52,435 nt of DNA, taken from positions 1-52,435 of the forward strand of contig NZ_BAUA01000210.1 of assembly GCF_000710915.1 (NCBI RefSeq). Direction: 5' to 3'. Shown here piece after piece: positions 32,414 to 41,371 of this stretch. Each line of letters opens with the position of its first letter. The stretch's first letter is position 1. A program made the position numbers and the translations under genes. This stretch comes from Nocardia brasiliensis IFM 10847. GTDB taxonomy: Bacteria; Actinomycetota; Actinomycetes; Mycobacteriales; Mycobacteriaceae. The notes beneath the pieces were generated by a model. That model was not told the DNA's origin. It saw only the letters and a program-made list of their open reading frames with translations, and did no database searches.

Positions 32414-33433
32414 ATGCGGGTCAAAGGCATCAGCTACGACACCGGATTTCTGCGTGACGGAATGTTTTCGCGCACGCGATTCGATCCGGTGATCGTCGAG
32501 CGGGAGCTGCGCGTCATCCGGGATGACCTGCACTGCAACGCGGTACGCCTGATCGGCGGCGATGCCGGACGTCTCGAACTCGCCGCGACGATCGCGGCCG
32601 AACTCGGCTTGATCGTGTGGTTCTCCCCGTATCCGCTGGAATCGTCCGTGGACGAGATGCTGGCGTTGTTCGCCGAGTGCGCCGAACGCGCGGAGCGGAT
32701 CAGACGGGGCGGTGCCGAGGTGGTGTTCGTCACCGGCGCTGAATTGAGCCTGATGGCACCGGGTTTCCTGCCCGGCGACACAGTCGAGGAACGTCTGGCC
32801 GCGTTGCTGCGAGCGGAAGGGCGGGCCGAACGGCTGCGCGCGGCGGGCGAGGCCGTCAACGAGGTGCTCGGCAAGGCGGTCGCACTGGTTCGAGAGCGGT
32901 TCGAGGGCCCGGTCACCTATGCGTCGATCCAGTTCGAGCGCGTCGATTGGACACTGTTCGACATCGTCTCGGTGGATCTCTACCGCTCGGCGGAGGTCGC
33001 GGATCGGTTCCAGGACGGTGTGCGCGCGCTGGTGGGGTGCGGAAAACCGGTAGCCATCACCGAATTCGGCTCCGCCACCTACCGTGGTGCGGGCGATCGC
33101 GGTGCGCAGGGCTTGGACATCGTCGAGTACGACGCACACGGACCGGTCCGCTTGAACGGCGTCTACGAGCGCGACGAAGCGGGCCAAGCCGCGTACCTCC
33201 ACGAACTACTGGAGGTTTTCGACGCCGAGGGCGTAGCAGCCACTTTCGTCTTCGTCTTCGCTCTCTACGACCACGTGCACCGTCCCGGCGGCGACCCCCG
33301 CGACGACCTGGACTTGGCCAGTTACGGCATCGTCAAGACCTTCGAATCCGGTGGTGGACAGACCTATCCGAGTCTGCCGTGGGAACCGAAGGCCGCATTC
33401 GCCACGCTCGCAACGTTTTACGCCGCATCCTGA
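32414..33433 (+). CDS. Uncharacterised TIM-barrel (glycoside-hydrolase-like) protein
   Basis: This 339-residue protein has no signal peptide. Regular alternation of strands and helices is visible: NAVRLIGGDAGRLELAA, LIVWFSPYP, AEVVFVTGAELSLM, VTYASIQFERVDW, DIVSVDLYRS, KPVAITEFGSATYRGAG and ATFVFVFALYDHVHRPGG. The glutamates in TGAELS and ITEFGS lie at the ends of strands 4 and 7, as acid/base and nucleophile do in clan A glycosidases. Similar actinobacterial proteins are sometimes labelled abortive infection proteins, without evidence that I know of. ATG 32414 has AGAGGGTGG upstream. The divergent TetR regulator probably controls it. The substrate is unknown. Confidence 0.72.
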   Translation: MRVKGISYDTGFLRDGMFSRTRFDPVIVERELRVIRDDLHCNAVRLIGGDAGRLELAATIAAELGLIVWFSPYPLESSVDEMLALFAECAERAERIRRGGAEVVFVTGAELSLMAPGFLPGDTVEERLAALLRAEGRAERLRAAGEAVNEVLGKAVALVRERFEGPVTYASIQFERVDWTLFDIVSVDLYRSAEVADRFQDGVRALVGCGKPVAITEFGSATYRGAGDRGAQGLDIVEYDAHGPVRLNGVYERDEAGQAAYLHELLEVFDAEGVAATFVFVFALYDHVHRPGGDPRDDLDLASYGIVKTFESGGGQTYPSLPWEPKAAFATLATFYAAS

Positions 33434-33530
33434 ACGGATCGGCGGGCCCGGTACTCAGTGGAGTTCGCGCCGACCGGCTCGCGCGAACTCCCGGAGGGGG
33501 CGGGGATGCGCGGCACCGGCCGGCGCTGGA

Positions 33531-33602
33531 AGGTGACCCCGAGGGTCACCTGGTCGGACAACGGTACGTGCCGTCGTCGGGTGCCGAAACCTGTTCGGCA
33601 CC
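33531..33602. terminator. Two hairpins between convergent TIM-barrel gene and sigB
   Basis: AGGTGACCC (33531-33539) pairs perfectly with 33543-33551. GGTGCCGAA (33580-33588) pairs with TTCGGCACC (33594-33602) over 9 bp with a 5-nt loop. The second lies 12 bp beyond the sigB stop and is the likelier terminator for sigB. Neither is followed by a run of T. Confidence 0.55.
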
Positions 33603-33614
33603 AGGCATTTCGGG

Positions 33615-34583
33615 TCAGCTGGCGTAGGCACGGAGGCGGTCGGCCCGCTCGCCCTTGCGCAGCTTGGACATGACCTCACGCTCGATCTGGCGGACCCGCT
33701 CGCGGGACAGCCCGAACAGCTTGCCGATCTGGTCGAGGGTGCGCGGCTGGCCGTCGTCGAGTCCGAAGCGCAGGCGGATGACCTGCTGTTCGCGCTCATC
33801 GAGGGTGGCCAGGACGCTGCGCACGTCGTGGTGCAGCAGTCCGGCGATCACCGCGGACTCGGCCGAGGTCGCCTCGGAGTCTTCGATGAAGTCGCCGAGC
33901 GGGGCCTCTTCGTCGTTGCCGACCGGCATGTCCAGGCTTACCGGGTCGCGGCTGTGGTCGAGCAGATCGGAGATCTTGTCGACCGGAATGCCGGACTCGT
34001 TGGCCAGTTCCGCGTCGGTGGCTTCGCGGCCGAGCTGCTGGTGCAGTTCACGCTTGATCCGGGCCAGCTTGTTCACCTGTTCGACCAAGTGGACGGGCAG
34101 CCGGATGGTGCGGCTCTGGTCGGCCATACCGCGGGTGATGGCCTGGCGGATCCACCAGGTGGCGTAGGTGGAGAACTTGAAGCCCTTGGCGTAGTCGAAC
34201 TTCTCCATGGCGCGGATCAGGCCCAGGTTGCCTTCCTGGATCAGGTCGAGCAGCGGCATGCCGCGGCCGGTGTAGCGCTTGGCGAGCGAGACCACGAGGC
34301 GGAGGTTGGCTTCCAGCAGATGCGACCGGGCGGCCTGGCCTTCGCGAACGATCAGGGCCAGATCGCGCTTGCGGGTGGCCGACAGTCGTTTGCCGGTCTC
34401 CAGCAGGTGCTGGGCATAGAGGCCCGCCTCGATACGCTTGGCCAGCTCGACCTCGTCGGCAGCCGTGAGCAGTGCGGTGCGGCCGATCCCGTTCAGGTAC
34501 ACGCGTACCAAATCGGCTGCGGGGCTCTGGGCGTCGAGGTCCTGATCGCTGGTGCGCACACGAGTGGTGGCGGGGCTTGTCAT
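33615..34583 (-). CDS. sigB: RNA polymerase sigma factor SigB (group 2, sigma-70 family)
   Basis: This 322-residue sigma factor has region 1.2 (DLVRVYLNGIGRTALLTAADEVELAKRIE), region 2 with LIQEGNLGLIRAMEKFDYAKGFKFSTYATWWIRQAI, region 3 and region 4 ending in QIGKLFGLSRERVRQIEREVMSKLR. The absence of the long SigA N-terminus marks it as SigB. It directs stress and stationary-phase transcription. AGGAGG precedes the ATG. A SigE/SigH-type promoter is visible 35 bp upstream, so it is likely to be induced in a sigma cascade. Confidence 0.96.
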   Translation of the reverse strand: MTSPATTRVRTSDQDLDAQSPAADLVRVYLNGIGRTALLTAADEVELAKRIEAGLYAQHLLETGKRLSATRKRDLALIVREGQAARSHLLEANLRLVVSLAKRYTGRGMPLLDLIQEGNLGLIRAMEKFDYAKGFKFSTYATWWIRQAITRGMADQSRTIRLPVHLVEQVNKLARIKRELHQQLGREATDAELANESGIPVDKISDLLDHSRDPVSLDMPVGNDEEAPLGDFIEDSEATSAESAVIAGLLHHDVRSVLATLDEREQQVIRLRFGLDDGQPRTLDQIGKLFGLSRERVRQIEREVMSKLRKGERADRLRAYAS

Positions 34584-34617
34584 GACTTGCCTCCTGTCGG
34601 TGGTGTCTCACTCCGAA

Positions 34618-34644
34618 CAACGGACCCGACAGGGAGAAAGTTCC
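34618..34644 (-). promoter_or_regulatory. SigE/SigH-type promoter of sigB
   Basis: On the minus strand GGGGAAC (GGAAC at 34640-34644) is followed after 18 bp by GTTG (GTT at 34619-34621). This matches the GGAAC-N16-20-GTT consensus of actinobacterial SigE/SigH promoters. The -10 element ends 34 bp before the sigB ATG, a normal leader length. Mycobacterial sigB has the same type of promoter. Confidence 0.75.
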
Positions 34645-34775
34645 CCGTCTCGGCTGAGATAAACCGCTCTGACGTGCGGTTTTCATCACTCTCGTCTGAG
34701 AAGTTCCTGAGAAGCACGCCGTTGTGGAACTGCCGCTGTCCGATGCCTGCACCGACCTACCCGCGATTGCTGTCT

Positions 34776-36296
34776 TTACACCGGCCGTACCAGTCCGTGG
34801 CGCACCAGTCCGGCCACCACGGACAGTGCCTCGGACGCGAACTCCGAGGTCACGTCGTCAGCTCCGTGGGCAACCGCCAGCAGTTCGATCAGCTCGTACA
34901 ACGGCAGGCCGTCGGCGCGCATTCCCGCGAGCAGGGAGATGGTTGTCTCATCCACCTCGTGCTGCCAGCGCGGCCCGTCGCCGCGATGCACCCGCGCCAC
35001 CCGCGGCGTCCAGCCCTCGGGCCCGGGCAGTGCGACGCGCTCCAGCGCCGTCGCCGGGTCCACCACGAATCGTGAAGTCCAGGCCAGGTTTTCGTCACCC
35101 GCGACGGCGCGCAGCCAGGCCGACCGCTCGAAATACTTCGTCGCCTCGTCACCGAGCGGATCCTCGAAACCGTGCGTGAGGTCTTCGGCGAGCAGTTCGG
35201 TCGGTCCGTCGATGGCGCGCAGATAGACGAACCCGAACCCGACCCCTTCCACCTGCGCCGCGGTGAACGCGTCGAGCCACTGATCGGCACGCGCCTGGGC
35301 GGCGGTGTCGCGCGGGTCCAGGCCCGCGTCGCGCAACCAGGTGCCGACATAGAGGGCGGGATCGGCGACGTCGCGCTGTACGACCCAGGCATCGATGCCG
35401 TGCGCGGGCAGCCAGGACGACACGCGGTGACGCCAGTCCTCACCCTCGACATGCACCCATGCCGCGAGCATCGCGGCTGTGCCGCCCGGGTTGAGCAGAT
35501 CGGCGGCCTGGCCGATGACGAGCTCGCTCGCGCCGTCGAGCGCCAATCCGGAATCCCGGTAGGTGTGCTCGATCCTGGCCGGGCCGACGACGAACGGCGG
35601 ATTCGCCACCACCTGATCGAAGCGGCGTCCCGCGACCGGCTCGAACCAGGATCCTTCGACGAGCTCCAGATCCAGGCCGTTGAGCGCGGCGGTCGCTGCG
35701 GCGAGCCAGAGTGCGCGCGGGTTCACGTCCGTCGCGGTCACCCGGTCGGCATAGGACGTCGCGTGGACGGCTTGCACACCGCAACCGGTGCCCAGGTCGA
35801 GCACGGAACCGACGGGCCGGGTCGGGGTGGCGCGCAGCAGCGACAGCGAGGCGTGGCCGACGCCGAGCACGTGGTCTTCGCTCAGCGTCCGCTTGCGCAT
35901 CGAGTCGTCGAGATCAGACAAAATCCATCGGGTGCCCGCGCCCGCGTCGAGCGGACGCAGATCCAGCACGGCCAGCACGGTGTCCCCGGCCCGGCGCAGC
36001 AGGCCCGCCGCGATCGCGCGATCGATGTCCACGGGCGCCAGGGCCGCGGCCACGTCGCGTTCCGGCATCGGATCGCCGAGCAGCAGCAGCCGGATCAGCG
36101 TGCCGAGCTCGCCCGCGTCGCGGGCCGCGCGGCGCACCGGGACCGGTTCGGAACGGCCCAGCGCCGCGTGCGCGTCCTCGCCGAGCACCTCGAGCAGCGT
36201 GTCGGCGTCGTAGCGGACGCGGGTCAGCGCCGTCCGCAGGTCCGGGCACAGCGCGGTGAGCAGGGATTCGGTGGTGGTCGATCGGTTCGTGGGCAC
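34776..36296 (-). CDS. Class I SAM-dependent methyltransferase with N-terminal domain
   Basis: This 506-residue protein has an N-terminal helical region (about residues 1-150) as found in actinobacterial relatives, then a Rossmann methyltransferase core with SVLDLGTGCGVQA (AdoMet-binding motif I, residue 163 onward), TATDVNPRAL and VVANPPFVVG. NPPF is the motif of enzymes that methylate a planar nitrogen, such as HemK/PrmC and rRNA adenine or guanine enzymes. A further 200-residue C-terminal domain follows. The target is unknown. The start codon is GTG. It lies 192 bp upstream of sigB on the same strand. Confidence 0.85.
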   Translation of the reverse strand: MPTNRSTTTESLLTALCPDLRTALTRVRYDADTLLEVLGEDAHAALGRSEPVPVRRAARDAGELGTLIRLLLLGDPMPERDVAAALAPVDIDRAIAAGLLRRAGDTVLAVLDLRPLDAGAGTRWILSDLDDSMRKRTLSEDHVLGVGHASLSLLRATPTRPVGSVLDLGTGCGVQAVHATSYADRVTATDVNPRALWLAAATAALNGLDLELVEGSWFEPVAGRRFDQVVANPPFVVGPARIEHTYRDSGLALDGASELVIGQAADLLNPGGTAAMLAAWVHVEGEDWRHRVSSWLPAHGIDAWVVQRDVADPALYVGTWLRDAGLDPRDTAAQARADQWLDAFTAAQVEGVGFGFVYLRAIDGPTELLAEDLTHGFEDPLGDEATKYFERSAWLRAVAGDENLAWTSRFVVDPATALERVALPGPEGWTPRVARVHRGDGPRWQHEVDETTISLLAGMRADGLPLYELIELLAVAHGADDVTSEFASEALSVVAGLVRHGLVRPV

Positions 36297-36386
36297 CTCG
36301 GTACTCTGCCACCGCAGTGGTGCCGAACCGGTGAGGTGGTCGCGATGTCGAACTCGAACACCTACGCCGTGTGTCTCCCCGGCACG

Positions 36387-36510
36387 CCTGAACCAGCGCG
36401 AGGGTCACACCTGAACCAGCGCAAGGGCTTGGGACGGCACGGAGCCCGAAAGCGTGCGGGGTGCCCGCATGGGTGCGGGGTGCCAGGATGGGTGCGGCAC
36501 GCTGGAGCGG
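36387..36510. repeat. Short tandem repeats (23-bp x2 and 19-bp x3) in a 254-bp intergenic region
   Basis: CCTGAACCAGCGCrAGGG occurs at 36387 and 36410 (23-bp period). GTGCGGGGTGCCnnnATGG occurs at 36454-36472 and 36473-36491, followed by a diverged third 19-bp unit at 36492-36510. The gap between the VOC gene and the methyltransferase (36297-36550) holds nothing else that I can name. Confidence 0.8.
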
Positions 36511-36550
36511 GTGCGAGCAGTTTCCCGCACGGGTTCTCGAACGGTGGGGT

Positions 36551-37297
36551 TCAGAGGAGGCCCGTGGTCGGGTTGCGGGCGGTGACGCAGTAGGTGGCGT
36601 CCGCCGGATCCGCCATCACGATCCAGTAGTCGTAGCGCTGCACGATGGTGGCGCCGAGGGATTCGTGCCAGGTGGCCGTGGCCTCGATGTCGTCGGACGC
36701 GAGGTCGATGTGCGCGCTGGTGGCGCGGTCTTCGCCGAGGCGTTGTAGCAGCAACTGCACCGGCAGGTGCTGTTCGGCGCGCAGCCGGGCGAACTCCGCC
36801 AACCTGCCTTGTTGAAAGGTCCAGCCGGTCAACGACTTCCAGAACTCGGTCTCGACCGCGTGATCGGCGGGGCCGATGTCGAGGCACACCTGATCGAGAC
36901 GGCTGAGGGTGCCGTCGGGTGCGGTCACCGGGGGCGCGGGGGTGCTGGTGGCGCGACCGCTCGGGGTCAGGCAGAAGGTCTGGCCGCCGGGGGAGCGCAG
37001 CACCGCGTAGTCGGGGTGGTTCGCGACCAGATCCGCGCCGAGGTCGAGTGCGGTGCGCACCGCGGTGGGGATGTGGTCGACATCGAAGTCGAGGTGCACG
37101 CCGCCGAGCCCGGTCACCGCCTGCATCTTCACGCCCGCGGCGGCGAAGAGCGCGGGATCGGGTAGCAGCGTGAGGAATTCGTCGTGCTCGCCGCGGCGGG
37201 CGGAGAGTTCGGTACCGGTGACCGTGGACCAGAACTTGGCGCAGTCGTCGAAACGCTGTGCGGGGCGGTCGAGGAAGGCCCAGACCCACCGAATCAT
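36551..37297 (-). CDS. VOC (glyoxalase/bleomycin-resistance-like) family protein
   Basis: This 248-residue protein is made of two VOC modules, at residues 1-115 and 130-248. Module 1 has GGVHLDFDVDHIP and DLVANHPDYAVLRSPGGQTFCLTP; module 2 has AHIDLASDDIEATATWHESLGATIV. It is of the Glyoxalase_6 type. A metal-dependent small-molecule enzyme or a binding protein is possible, but metal ligands cannot be assigned with confidence. AGGAGAG precedes the ATG. It is divergent from the MFS gene by 150 bp. Confidence 0.82.
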   Translation of the reverse strand: MIRWVWAFLDRPAQRFDDCAKFWSTVTGTELSARRGEHDEFLTLLPDPALFAAAGVKMQAVTGLGGVHLDFDVDHIPTAVRTALDLGADLVANHPDYAVLRSPGGQTFCLTPSGRATSTPAPPVTAPDGTLSRLDQVCLDIGPADHAVETEFWKSLTGWTFQQGRLAEFARLRAEQHLPVQLLLQRLGEDRATSAHIDLASDDIEATATWHESLGATIVQRYDYWIVMADPADATYCVTARNPTTGLL

Positions 37298-37447
37298 GTT
37301 CTCTCCTGTCTTGTTCCCCGGGACACATTAGGGAAAGCGGCATCCACTGTCGAGGACATTGGCGTGTCGTCGGAAGTGGCACGATATTGGTGTTTTGTGG
37401 CTTTCCGGCCACTCGTTGCCCCGGCGGAATTCCGGCACGCTCAGCGG

Positions 37448-38746
37448 ATGACCGAACTCCAGACGCCGCCGACCGCTTCGATCCAGCACCGGCGACTGCA
37501 CCCGGCATGGGTGGTCGCGGGAGTCGGGTTCGTGACGTTGATCGGGGCGGCGGCGTTCCGCTCCGTGCCCAGCGTGCTGCTGGATCCGCTGCACGCGGAG
37601 TTCGGGTGGTCGCACGGCACCATCGGTGCGGCCGTGTCCTTGAATCTGCTCCTCTACGGGCTGATTTCGCCGTTCGCCGCGGCGCTGATGGACCGATTCG
37701 GCATCCGCGAGGTGGTGGCGTGCGCGCTGGTGCTGGTCGCCGCGGGCAGCGGGCTCACCGTGTTCATGACCGAGGCGTGGCATCTGATGCTCACCTGGGG
37801 TCTGCTGGTGGGCATCGGGGTCGGGTCGATGTCGATGCCGTTCGTCGCCACCATCACCGGGCGCTGGTTCGTGCGGCAGCGCGGCCTGGTCACCGGGGTG
37901 CTCACCGCGGCGGGCGCGACCGGTCAGCTGGTGTTCCTGCCGCTGGTGTCGGCCCTGGCGCACGCGCACGGCTGGCGGGTGCCGTCGCTGATCGTCGCCG
38001 GAGCGGCGCTGGCCGTGGTGCCGCTGGTGCTGCTGTTCGTCCGGGACTTCCCCAGCGACGTCGGGGTCACCGCGTACGGCGCGGAAGAAGGCAGCCTCGT
38101 CGGTCTGCGCACGCCGGCGAGTGCGGGGGCGTGGCGCGCGCTCACCGTGCTCGCCGCGATCGCGCGGCGGCCCGGATTCTGGTTGCTGGCCGGGGGATTC
38201 GCGGTGTGCGGTGCGTCGACCAACGGGCTCGTCGGCACCCACTTCGTCAGCGCGGCACACGACCACGGGATGCCGCCGACGGCCGCCGCGAGCCTGCTCG
38301 CCGTGGTCGGCGTGTTCGATGTGGCGGGCACCATCTTCTCCGGCTGGCTGACCGACCGGGTCGACCCGCGCTATCTGCTGGTCGGCTACTACGTGCTGCG
38401 GGGCGCGTCGCTGCTGATCCTGCCGTCGCTGCTCGGTCCGCACACCCAGCCCAGCCTGTGGGTGTTCATCATCTTCTACGGATTGGATTGGGTCGCAACC
38501 GTTCCGCCGACAGTGCTGCTCTGCCGCGAACTGTTCGGCGCCGACGGACCCGTCGCCTTCGGCTGGGTCTTCGCCGCCCATCAGATCGGCTCGGCGATCG
38601 CCGCCACCGGTGCCGGCGTGATCCGCGACCTCCAAGGAAACTACGACCTCGCCTGGTACCTGGCCGGTGCCCTCTGCGCCGTCGCCGCCGTGATGTCCGC
38701 CTTCGTCACCCGCCGCCCGAGCGAAACGCTCGCCGTCCCCGCGTGA
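37448..38746 (+). CDS. Major facilitator superfamily transporter
   Basis: This 432-residue membrane protein has about 12 hydrophobic segments. The loop 2-3 motif ALMDRFGIREVV (residues 75-86) is the G-x-x-x-D-R-x-G-x-R/K signature of MFS carriers, and TGRWFVRQRGLVTGVLTAAGATGQLVFLP is characteristic of the monocarboxylate/oxalate-formate-like subfamily. It probably exports or imports a small organic acid. ATG 37448 begins MTELQTPPTAS. It is divergent from the VOC gene, and a shared function is possible but not shown. Confidence 0.88.
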   Translation: MTELQTPPTASIQHRRLHPAWVVAGVGFVTLIGAAAFRSVPSVLLDPLHAEFGWSHGTIGAAVSLNLLLYGLISPFAAALMDRFGIREVVACALVLVAAGSGLTVFMTEAWHLMLTWGLLVGIGVGSMSMPFVATITGRWFVRQRGLVTGVLTAAGATGQLVFLPLVSALAHAHGWRVPSLIVAGAALAVVPLVLLFVRDFPSDVGVTAYGAEEGSLVGLRTPASAGAWRALTVLAAIARRPGFWLLAGGFAVCGASTNGLVGTHFVSAAHDHGMPPTAAASLLAVVGVFDVAGTIFSGWLTDRVDPRYLLVGYYVLRGASLLILPSLLGPHTQPSLWVFIIFYGLDWVATVPPTVLLCRELFGADGPVAFGWVFAAHQIGSAIAATGAGVIRDLQGNYDLAWYLAGALCAVAAVMSAFVTRRPSETLAVPA

Positions 38747-38999
38747 GTGTGGTCGGCCCGAGCGAAGTGGGGTCCGGTTGCTGTGGCGTCGATTCCGAGG
38801 TGGCCGGAGATCGGTACCGGTGGTGCGGTGGACGGCTGGGATTCCGGTGTCGGCGGCGGTCGGTGCTGACGCCGCGATGAGCGCGGCGGCGATCCCTGTG
38901 GACGGTGAGCGGCACTGCTGACGTGCGGAGGTGGCCGGCCGACGCCGATGGACTCCGCTTTTGCGGTTGGTTTCGCGGTGTGGGGAAGTTCGGCCGGTA

Positions 39000-39416
39000 T
39001 CAGCCGTCGATGGCGTTGTGCGGGCGCGATTCGATGGCGGTGCGGGGGCGGTCCCAGCGGCTCGGTTCGTCTTTGCGGCGCGGCGGGCGGTCGTTGGCGA
39101 TGAGGACGGCGATCCAGGGGAGCGGGATGGACACCGCGATGACGAGTATCGCGAGCAGCGCGCTGTGGAACGAGCTGTAGACGATCGCGGCGATCACCAG
39201 GCACGGGATACGGAACGCCATGATGATCGTGTAGCGGCGCACCCGGGCGCGGTGCTGATCCTCGAGCGAGGGCTGCGCCTCGGTGATCAGGACGGGATGT
39301 TTGTCGTCGCTGCCGGGGAAGTATCCGGCTTTGCGCGGAGAAACGGAGGGCATCGTGACCTCGGGGCCGGAGCCGTCGAGGTCGTCGGCGTCGGAGGAGT
39401 CGCCGTGCTGCTGCAT
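39000..39416 (-). CDS. DUF3099 membrane protein
   Basis: This 138-residue protein has an acidic, disordered first 60 residues, then the DUF3099 signature LITEAQPSLEDQHRARVRRY, two transmembrane helices (about residues 63-84 and 89-110, the second with SIPLPWIAVLIANDRPP) and a basic tail. The family function is unknown. ATG 39416 begins MQQHGDSSDADD. It is divergent from the DUF3039 gene over 153 bp, a pairing conserved in several actinobacteria. Confidence 0.82.
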   Translation of the reverse strand: MQQHGDSSDADDLDGSGPEVTMPSVSPRKAGYFPGSDDKHPVLITEAQPSLEDQHRARVRRYTIIMAFRIPCLVIAAIVYSSFHSALLAILVIAVSIPLPWIAVLIANDRPPRRKDEPSRWDRPRTAIESRPHNAIDG

Positions 39417-39569
39417 GCCGTCGAGTCTTCCACTGTCCGGGCTCGACCGCACACACAGTGGTCAGCCCGGCGAATGCGGAGCGAAGGGACACGACGCCGG
39501 TTGGGTCACGTGTCCTCGACGTCCATAGCCTCTTGGGCAGCGAAGTTGTCATGCGGCATCATGGAGTGC

Positions 39570-39806
39570 GTGAGTAGTGACACGATGGTTCGCCCGGATT
39601 CGACCACCGACGAGTCGACGAGCGACGACACCCCGAAGTTCTTCCACTACGTGAAGAAGGACAAGATCGCCGAGAGCGCCGTCATGGGCACCCATGTCGT
39701 CGCCCTGTGCGGCGAGGTCTTCCCGGTGACGCGCTCGCCCAAGCCCGGCTCCCCGGTCTGCCCCGACTGCAAGAAGGTCTACGACGGCCTGAAAAAGGGC
39801 GACTGA
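39570..39806 (+). CDS. DUF3039 small zinc-ribbon-like protein
   Basis: This 78-residue protein has the highly conserved block FFHYVKKDKIAESAVMGTHVVALCGEVFPVTRSPKPGSPVCPDCKKVY. The cysteines of ALCGE and CPDC, perhaps with a histidine, look like a zinc site. The function is unknown. GTG 39570 gives MSSDTMVRPDS, matching other family starts; an in-frame ATG 39561 is an alternative. Confidence 0.85.
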   Translation: MSSDTMVRPDSTTDESTSDDTPKFFHYVKKDKIAESAVMGTHVVALCGEVFPVTRSPKPGSPVCPDCKKVYDGLKKGD

Positions 39807-39853
39807 CCCCCGCCGAATCACCGCACGTGGTACGCCTGGCAGCGTCGCCCGAG

Positions 39854-39891
39854 TTGGCGTCCCGCGCGTGAATTGTCGTCCCGCGCGCGAA
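39854..39891. repeat. Two tandem 19-bp units
   Basis: TTGGCGTCCCGCGCGTGAA (39854-39872) and TTGTCGTCCCGCGCGCGAA (39873-39891) differ at three bases. The TCCCGCGCGCG core also occurs in the array at 8979-9073. The rest of this 270-bp gap (39807-40076) shows nothing I can name. Confidence 0.8.
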
Positions 39892-40076
39892 ATCGCTGAC
39901 GAACTTGCGCGCGCCGTGCCAATTCGTGCGCGTCGTGGCCGCGATGGCTGGTCAGCTGCGCTGTGGCTGGCGTAGCGGACGGTGAACGGGTGGCGGCCGT
40001 GGTTCGGGTGGGTTAGGGTCCGGCTGCACCGCGGCGCGTGTGCCGACGTAACCGGAGCGCTGCCCGACCCTTCGTG

Positions 40077-41204
40077 CTAGGCGGTTCTCGGTTCGGTGTC
40101 GACGGGGTCTTGGGGCGTGGCGCTCGAGTTCGGGTCGGGGGTGGTGGGATTCGGGGTGTCGGGGGCGGGTTCGTCTTCGGGGTCGCCGTTGAGTTGGTTG
40201 GCGATCCATTCCTTGACCTGTTCCATGCGGGTGGCGCGGGCGGGCCAGAATTCTTGGACGGCGGCATTGAATTCGGCGCCCAGGATCACCGCGAAGCCGA
40301 GGAAGTAGGTGAACAGGAGGAAGGCGATGGGGGTGGCGAGCGCGCCGTAGGTGACGCCGGTGTCGGTGACCCAGGACAGGTAGCGCCGCAGTCCTTCGCT
40401 CGCGGCCATGAAGAACACGCCGGCCACCAACGCCCCGTTGAACAGTCGATGCCAGGGCAGCGAGGTGTGCAACGCCAGCTTGTACAGCGTGGTCAGTCCG
40501 ACGATCAGCAGCAGTCCGACGCCGGGATAGTAGAAGAAGTCCAGCAGGCGCAGCCCGGTCGCCCGCCATGCCGCGGGCAGCACCCGCCCGATCAGGGTCG
40601 GCCCCAGCGCGACCAGCGGCAGAATGAACACCGACGCCACCAGGAACAACACGTACAGCAGCAGCGCGAAGATGCGCTGCCACACCGGGTGTCGCGCGTC
40701 CTGCTGATCGTGCGCCTCGACGATCGAGTCGACGAAGGTCGCCATCGCGGACGACCCGGCCCACAGCGACAGCACGAAACCGACCGACACCACCGCACCG
40801 CGTCCGCGCCCGAGCACATCCTGCACGGTGGGCTCGATGAGATCGGAGACCACGGTGGAACTGAACAGGTCGCGGCTGAACGAGATGATCTTGGATTCGA
40901 CGATCTGCACGGTGTCGGGCCCGAACCACCCGCCGACGTAGCCGAGGCTGCCGAGCACGCCGAGCAGCAGCGGCGCCAGCGAAAGCGTCTGCCAGAACGC
41001 TGCGGCCGCGGACTTGGCGAAGATCGAGTCGTCCCACGCCTTCACCGCGACCCGCACGATGAGCCGGATGGTCCGCCTGCGTGCCCGTCGCCCGCCGAGG
41101 ATGACGCGCTGCGACCAGGTCAGCTTTCGCGCAGCAAATCCACCACTGAGCGACGGTAGGTCGGTGCGCAGCGGGTCGCTCGGCAGGGCCTTCTTCTCGG
41201 ACAT
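40077..41204 (-). CDS. YihY/virulence factor BrkB family membrane protein
   Basis: This 375-residue protein has about six transmembrane helices, with the family pattern SAAAAFWQTLSLAPLLLG in the first helix and YGALATPIAFLLFTYFLGFAVILGAEFNAA in the last. The C-terminal 50 residues are a Pro/Thr/Asp-rich cytosolic tail. Despite old names (ribonuclease BN, BrkB) the family's activity is unknown. ATG 41204 begins MSEKKALPSDP. It is divergent from the helicase gene over 167 bp. Confidence 0.86.
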   Translation of the reverse strand: MSEKKALPSDPLRTDLPSLSGGFAARKLTWSQRVILGGRRARRRTIRLIVRVAVKAWDDSIFAKSAAAAFWQTLSLAPLLLGVLGSLGYVGGWFGPDTVQIVESKIISFSRDLFSSTVVSDLIEPTVQDVLGRGRGAVVSVGFVLSLWAGSSAMATFVDSIVEAHDQQDARHPVWQRIFALLLYVLFLVASVFILPLVALGPTLIGRVLPAAWRATGLRLLDFFYYPGVGLLLIVGLTTLYKLALHTSLPWHRLFNGALVAGVFFMAASEGLRRYLSWVTDTGVTYGALATPIAFLLFTYFLGFAVILGAEFNAAVQEFWPARATRMEQVKEWIANQLNGDPEDEPAPDTPNPTTPDPNSSATPQDPVDTEPRTA

Positions 41205-41371
41205 CGTGCCTACAGCATCGCCTACATCTTCGATCCGTACCGCAGTCCGGGGGCGACGTGTCGTCGGGCAACACGTGAATTCGGGCGTGTCTGCTGGTGA
41301 ACATGTGATGCCGATCGCGCATGCCGCGTCGGTTTGGCAACACGCCGTGCCGGGCCAGTAGGGTCGAGTGC

